NCBI GenBank assembly: GCA_000702685.1
Contig: JNJD01000007.1
Span: 186,001 to 250,000, forward strand
DNA from: Lachnospiraceae bacterium AC2028
Lineage (GTDB): Bacteria > Bacillota > Clostridia > Lachnospirales > Lachnospiraceae
DNA: 64,000 nucleotides
Reading direction: 5' to 3'
The position numbers and the translations under genes are program-made. The notes beneath the pieces are model-generated. The model searched no databases, was not told the DNA's origin, and worked only from the letters and a program-made list of their open reading frames with translations. This document shows, in pieces, positions 59,815 through 64,000 of the stretch. The number at the start of each line of letters is the position of its first letter. Within the stretch, counting starts at the first letter, position 1.

Positions 59815-61107
59815 TCATGAATTCCTGTTTGCGGTCATTCTATTTGTTTTGTGCTTTTCAAGTGCAAAATAAACATTCTTCACCGTAAGTCCCTGTACAA
59901 GCACCGTGAAGAATATCGTAATATACGTCACGTTGATAAAAATGTCGTATACGTCGGGAGGAAGGAATTCCTTCGTTCCGAAAGCAAGTGCGAGAGAAAG
60001 GCCGCCCTTAAGTGCCGACCACGTCATCAGGACCACATATTCTCCGACACTGTAATTACCCGGAATGTTCCTCTTGCCGGTAAGAAAACTGCTGATCGAA
60101 ACGCCGAAGCCTCTTGCGATCACATTTATCAGGATCGCTGCAGGAGCAATGATCAGGATATACTTACTGACATCAATATTGAGTACGAGAAGTCCGATCA
60201 TGATGAAAAGAATGGAATTGAGAAGACTCTCCACTATTTCCCAGAAATCCTTGTAGAGTTCTCTTCTGTCTATGACCATGGCCCTGCGCTCGATCTTGGA
60301 ATACGCACCGGAAAAATACATTCCGCAGACAACGGATGCGATGACCCCGGAGAATCCGAGATGTTCACAGATAATATAGACCAGCGAAACATCGAGGAGA
60401 GATATGAGGATATATTTGATGGGATCCCTGGTGATCTCCATAAGTTTGAACAAAAGGAACGAAACGACCAAAGCTACTGCCACTGCACCGACGATCTCTT
60501 TTAACATCAGTACAAGGAAATTACTGTCACCGCTGTGGACTACAAGGCTTCTCACGAAGATGAAAAGCGTAACGCCCGTACCGTCGTTAAAGAGGGATTC
60601 ATTCTCAATGACCGAGCAGACATTCTTGGAAAGACCTATCTTATTCAATATTCCGGTAGCCGCGATCGGATCGGTAGGTGATACGACGCACCCGAGAAGA
60701 ATGCAGGTAAGGATATCCATTCCGAGTCCGAAGATAAATGAAACCGCAAAGAACAAACATCCGTAGATCACGGATGAAAGCATCGTGGTAAGTAGTGCGA
60801 GAAGGCTTATGGCTCTGACATTCTGTCTGAACTTGTGCATGTTGACTTTGCTTGCCCCGGAAAAGAGCATGAAGCACAGCACTCCGTCCATGAGATATTC
60901 TTCGAAACCGAAATCTCCGAGATCGGTGACAAATTCGGTAACCGAATCGATCCCGAGAAGTCTTCCGACGATCAGAAGAACAAGTGAGATTATAAGGGAA
61001 AACAGAATAAGAGCGATATCACTCTGAATATGGAAGAATTTCTCATTTAAGATTCCGATCATCACTATCATTACCAGTATGATGATCAGGAAATACAAAA
61101 CACTCAT
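59815..61107 (-). CDS. CPA1-type cation:proton antiporter
   Basis: ATG 61107 is chosen (430 residues), because GAAAGG lies upstream; the frame is open to 61203. Twelve to thirteen membrane helices are visible. The core motif is SPTDPIAATGILNKIGLSKNVCSVIENESLFNDGTGVTLFIFVRSL (the CPA1 acidic pair and ESLFNDG). Members exchange Na+ or K+ for H+. It heads the transcript antiporter-trkA-alkD-activase from the promoter at 61175-61203. Confidence 0.92.
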   Translation of the reverse strand: MSVLYFLIIILVMIVMIGILNEKFFHIQSDIALILFSLIISLVLLIVGRLLGIDSVTEFVTDLGDFGFEEYLMDGVLCFMLFSGASKVNMHKFRQNVRAISLLALLTTMLSSVIYGCLFFAVSFIFGLGMDILTCILLGCVVSPTDPIAATGILNKIGLSKNVCSVIENESLFNDGTGVTLFIFVRSLVVHSGDSNFLVLMLKEIVGAVAVALVVSFLLFKLMEITRDPIKYILISLLDVSLVYIICEHLGFSGVIASVVCGMYFSGAYSKIERRAMVIDRRELYKDFWEIVESLLNSILFIMIGLLVLNIDVSKYILIIAPAAILINVIARGFGVSISSFLTGKRNIPGNYSVGEYVVLMTWSALKGGLSLALAFGTKEFLPPDVYDIFINVTYITIFFTVLVQGLTVKNVYFALEKHKTNRMTANRNS

Positions 61108-61174
61108 ATCGGTCCTTTCGGGTTTCCGGCGGCTTTTTCGGCTTGCCCAAACCACAGTTGTACATAACATATAT

Positions 61175-61203
61175 ATTTTAAAGAATATGGGGGCTTCAGT
61201 CAA
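61175..61203 (-). promoter_or_regulatory. Promoter of the antiporter-trkA transcript
   Basis: Minus strand: -35 TTGACT (61198-61203), 17-base spacer, -10 TAAAAT (61175-61180). Confidence 0.75.
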
Positions 61204-61263
61204 ATTTCCGCATCAGTGTATAAGTACAACTCATGCTTTATACATATTTCACGGAAAAAAGGG

Positions 61264-61269
61264 TATAAT
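61264..61269 (+). promoter_or_regulatory. Possible -10 box of the MoxR operon
   Basis: A perfect TATAAT lies about 98 bases before the MoxR ATG; the -35 at 17 bases (TACATA) is weak. Confidence 0.4.
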
Positions 61270-61366
61270 ACTGTATAAGCCCGTTTATGGGGAATATCAG
61301 AAAATACGATCTGAGGATAAAGAGCAGGTTTCGAAGAAGCCCGATACCGGATAAAGAGGTAAGTTT

Positions 61367-62290
61367 ATGATCGATAAATTACGTGAGCAGATAAATGAGT
61401 ATTTCGTCGGAAAAGAGGACGTCGTGGAAAACGTGCTCATCTGTCTTCTTGCGGGAGGACATGTGCTCATCGAAGATGTTCCCGGTGTCGGAAAGACCAC
61501 CCTCGCCAGGGTGCTCGCCGGTTCGGTCGATATGTCATTCGGAAGGATCCAGTTCACCCCCGATACACTTCCGGGAGATGTCATCGGAGTATCCGTCTAC
61601 AATATGAAGAGCGGCGATTTCGAATACAGGGAAGGCGCCATAATGAGGCAGATGATCCTTGCAGATGAGATCAACAGGACCTCTCCCAAGACTCAGTCCG
61701 CACTCCTCGAAGCAATGGCCGAAGGCTCCGTCACCGTTGACGGAAATAAATACACTCTTCCCGATCCGTTCATAGTCATAGCTACCCAGAATCCGACCGA
61801 ATTCATAGGCACCTATCCTCTTCCCGAAGCATCGGTCGACAGGTTCATGATGAGGCTCAGCATAGGCTATCCCGAAAAGAGCGAAGAGCTGAAACTTGCC
61901 CGCAACTACATTGAAGGCAAAACCGCAGATACGGTAAAACCCGTATGCAGCTCCGAAGATATCATCAATATGAAAAAGAAAGTCCGCGAGGTTACCATCG
62001 CAGACAATTGCCTGGCATATGCCAGGGAGATCATCGAGCTCACCAGATCGGATTCGCATTTCGTTCTCGGCGCTTCTCCCAGAGCTCTGCTTTCACTTAT
62101 CAGTGCGTCCCAGGCAAAAGCGTTTCTGTCCGGAAGGGACTTTGTAAAGCCGGATGACATCAAAGCCGTAGCGGTAAACGTTCTGAACCACAGACTTGTA
62201 CTGACTCCCGAAAGCCGCATCGCCGGTGAAAAGAAGGATTCGATTATCAAGAGCATCGTTCTCAAGGTCAAGATCCCCACTAAAGAATAA
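61367..62290 (+). CDS. MoxR-family AAA+ ATPase
   Basis: The 307-residue protein has Walker A EDVPGVGKTTLARVLAG, Walker B MILADEINRTSPKTQSALLEAM, sensor 1 VIATQNPTEFIGTYPLPEASVDRF and the lid. It is the standard MoxR AAA_3 ATPase, which works with DUF58 proteins in assembling or maturing envelope or metalloprotein complexes. AGAGGTAAG precedes the ATG. The DUF58 gene starts one base after its stop. Confidence 0.95.
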   Translation: MIDKLREQINEYFVGKEDVVENVLICLLAGGHVLIEDVPGVGKTTLARVLAGSVDMSFGRIQFTPDTLPGDVIGVSVYNMKSGDFEYREGAIMRQMILADEINRTSPKTQSALLEAMAEGSVTVDGNKYTLPDPFIVIATQNPTEFIGTYPLPEASVDRFMMRLSIGYPEKSEELKLARNYIEGKTADTVKPVCSSEDIINMKKKVREVTIADNCLAYAREIIELTRSDSHFVLGASPRALLSLISASQAKAFLSGRDFVKPDDIKAVAVNVLNHRLVLTPESRIAGEKKDSIIKSIVLKVKIPTKE

Positions 62291-62291
62291 T

Positions 62292-63455
62292 ATGGCAGTT
62301 CGCAGGATCATCTTAATAGTATTATGGATCCTCTCCCTGGTCGGCATATCATATTACGGCGGCCCGGTAAGCTACGGTTTTTTTGCGGCGGTAACGATCG
62401 CCCCTTTCATGTCGCTTCTCTATACTCTTATCGTTCTTTTCAGATTCAAGATATACCAGGACGTCAACAGGAAAAATGTTGTTGCGGGCAGTGTATCCGA
62501 TTTCTATATCACTCTCCAGAACGAAGACCTCTTCACCTATTCAGGCGTCCGGATCACTTTCTACAGTCCGTTTTCCTCAATAAGCGGAATTGATGAGAAT
62601 GCGGAATATGAACTTGCGCCTCATTCAGGCATAAAAAAAGAAACTTCACTTTTGTGCAGATACCGCGGTGAATATGAAGTAGGAGTAAAGAGCATAATCA
62701 TCAGGGATTACCTGAAGATATTCAGGATCACGTTCAAAAACCGCGAACCGTTCAGAGTCAATGTGCTTCCCGCCGTTTACAAACCTGTCATGCTCAAAAC
62801 CCTGGAAAATATAGATTCCGCATCCGTCGATTCCGCCGGAGGAAATACCGAGCCCGATGTCACGGTCAGGGAATACGTTCCCGGTGACGATATAAGAAAG
62901 ATACATTGGAAGGCTGTCGCAGCGACCGGAAAACTTCTTGTAAGAAATACTACCGGCGAAGAAAAGCAGGGCATCGGAGTTATCATGGATCCGGAGCGGT
63001 ATTCAAAGGATCCGTCCGATTATCTTCCACTGGAAAACAAGATAACCGAGATCGTCATCGCACTTCTTCATTATCTGTATTCAAACGGCAGCAGCGTATC
63101 CGCTTACACTTTTCAGACCCTGCTCAGATCGGATCTTGTAAAGGATGCGGATTCTTTCAAGGAGTTCTATACATTCCTGTCGGGTTACCGGTTCGAAAAA
63201 GACAGCACTTCCGGAAAAATGCTGACACAGCTAATATCCGAAGGCTCACTCTTTTCACACAAGATAGTGATCGCCGTTCTGCATAAGCTGACCGGCGAAG
63301 TGACTGAAGCGATCCGCATACTGGAAATGAACGGTGTCGTTGTTATCGTATACCTTGTCACCGATGATGAAGCCGAAACCGAAAATGCAAGAAATGTGCT
63401 TCATGGGAAATTCTTCCGTATCGGAACGGAAGATGATCTGAAAGAGGTACTGTGA
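62292..63455 (+). CDS. DUF58 domain protein
   Basis: ATG 62292 is chosen (387 residues), directly after the MoxR stop; the frame runs back into moxR by chance. Two N-terminal membrane helices (about 5-22 and 30-52) precede a DUF58 core with VREYVPGDDIRKIHWKAVAATGKLLVRN, then a von Willebrand-like fold. It is the constant partner of MoxR. The stop overlaps the next ATG (TGATG). Confidence 0.92.
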   Translation: MAVRRIILIVLWILSLVGISYYGGPVSYGFFAAVTIAPFMSLLYTLIVLFRFKIYQDVNRKNVVAGSVSDFYITLQNEDLFTYSGVRITFYSPFSSISGIDENAEYELAPHSGIKKETSLLCRYRGEYEVGVKSIIIRDYLKIFRITFKNREPFRVNVLPAVYKPVMLKTLENIDSASVDSAGGNTEPDVTVREYVPGDDIRKIHWKAVAATGKLLVRNTTGEEKQGIGVIMDPERYSKDPSDYLPLENKITEIVIALLHYLYSNGSSVSAYTFQTLLRSDLVKDADSFKEFYTFLSGYRFEKDSTSGKMLTQLISEGSLFSHKIVIAVLHKLTGEVTEAIRILEMNGVVVIVYLVTDDEAETENARNVLHGKFFRIGTEDDLKEVL

Positions 63456-64000
63456 TGATCACGTTCGTATATGACATCATATATCTTGTTTCTCTCTCGC
63501 TCATACCTTCGCTATGGGCTGTTTTCCATGCTTACGAAGATGTCTCCCTGTTTCCGGTCTTCCTTGCCTCGGCGGCCGTTTCTTCCGTGATACTCATCTT
63601 CATGCATCTGAAAAATTCCGGAAAGATAATACTGGGCGGCGTGCTGATAACGATCGCAGCGGCATCCGTACTTCTGCTGCCGGATACCATAAAGAGCACG
63701 ATCATCACCGATCATCCGCAGCTTGTCATGGCACTTCTGATATCTGCCGGAGTTACGATCGCAGGTAAGATACTCTGTTCATTCAGGTTTGCACGTCCCG
63801 TTATTTCAGGTCTTCTGATCGCATCACTGGCTTTCTCAATGTACCGGGATATGTGTCCTCCGAAGTCCGTTGTTGCATTTGTATTCTTTTTCGTGCTCTG
63901 CACATTTGCCGACGAAATCCAGACCGGATGGAAAAAGAACGGCAAGCTCCCCGGCAAAAAGCATCTTGTTTTCATCTCTCCCTTCCTTGCACTGTTCCTG
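63455..64000 (+). CDS. Multi-pass membrane protein, probable N-terminus of a TgpA-type transglutaminase-like protein (cut at right edge)
   Basis: The frame starts at ATG 63455, inside the DUF58 stop, and is open to the end of the window (182 codons). It has at least five hydrophobic segments in a hydrophobic series (ILIFMHLKN, VLITIAAASVLLL, ALLISAGVTIAGKIL, VISGLLIASLAF, VVAFVFFFVLC). In MoxR-DUF58 operons the third gene is usually a membrane protein with a transglutaminase-like domain, whose N-terminal half looks like this. The catalytic domain would lie outside the window. Confidence 0.7.
   Translation, partial: MITFVYDIIYLVSLSLIPSLWAVFHAYEDVSLFPVFLASAAVSSVILIFMHLKNSGKIILGGVLITIAAASVLLLPDTIKSTIITDHPQLVMALLISAGVTIAGKILCSFRFARPVISGLLIASLAFSMYRDMCPPKSVVAFVFFFVLCTFADEIQTGWKKNGKLPGKKHLVFISPFLALFL

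Overview
The window is a piece of chromosome from a Gram-positive Firmicute, most likely Clostridia and most like Lachnospiraceae (Butyrivibrio-type). The grounds are the Firmicutes order of the ribosomal protein genes (S10-spc-alpha run into secY-adk-map-infA-rpmJ and then ecfA1-ecfA2-ecfT-truA-rplM-rpsI), a zinc-type S14, a C-minus S4, group II ECF vitamin transport genes, strong AGGAGG ribosome binding sites, sigma-A promoters with 17-nt spacers, YesM/YesN and LytTR signalling, and a very long L17. No rRNA, tRNA, CRISPR array, IS element or prophage gene was seen. Taxonomic placement is inference. || Layout. 1-7.86 kb is accessory, all on the minus strand: a lipoprotein cut by the left edge, a methyltransferase, a LytTR/DUF3021 pair with a small membrane ORF in front, an ECF S-component with its own promoter, and a seven-gene unit (two methyltransferases, a GT2 glycosyltransferase, a CPBP protease, a GNAT enzyme and two membrane proteins) behind one promoter. 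7.9-29.2 kb is the ribosomal/translation/secretion supercluster on the minus strand, read from a promoter at 29.2 kb through a long structured leader, with internal promoters before rpmJ, ecfA1 and rplM. 29.4-31.1 kb carries an RlmI-like methyltransferase and an epimerase. 31.2-32.8 kb is a DHH phosphoesterase with a duplicated C-terminal module. 32.8-37.6 kb holds a 1077-residue TIR/transmembrane/beta-propeller protein facing an XRE regulator and a protein of unknown function. 37.6-42.2 kb is a heterodimeric ABC exporter with a divergent AraC regulator. 42.2-44.9 kb holds metF, fba and a histidine phosphatase. 45.0-49.8 kb is a response regulator, two solute-binding lipoproteins and a histidine kinase in one operon without a permease. 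49.9-54.1 kb is an operon of a CASTOR/POLLUX-like RCK channel, a cyclic-nucleotide-binding protein and an alpha/beta-hydrolase fused to a divergent D-Ala-D-Ala ligase. 54.2-56.5 kb is a PadR/DUF1700/DUF4097 envelope operon with an operator array. 56.5-61.1 kb carries an antiporter, TrkA, an AlkD-like protein and a 2-hydroxyacyl-CoA dehydratase-related protein. 61.4-64 kb is a MoxR/DUF58/membrane-protein operon cut by the right edge. || How the genes fit together. The core region makes ribosomes, RNA polymerase alpha, SecY and the shared ECF energising module, which the S-component at 2.8 kb can use. The accessory regions lean towards envelope sensing and transport. The three most unusual assemblies are the channel/CNB/hydrolase-ligase operon, the receptor-shaped TIR protein, and the two-lipoprotein two-component system.
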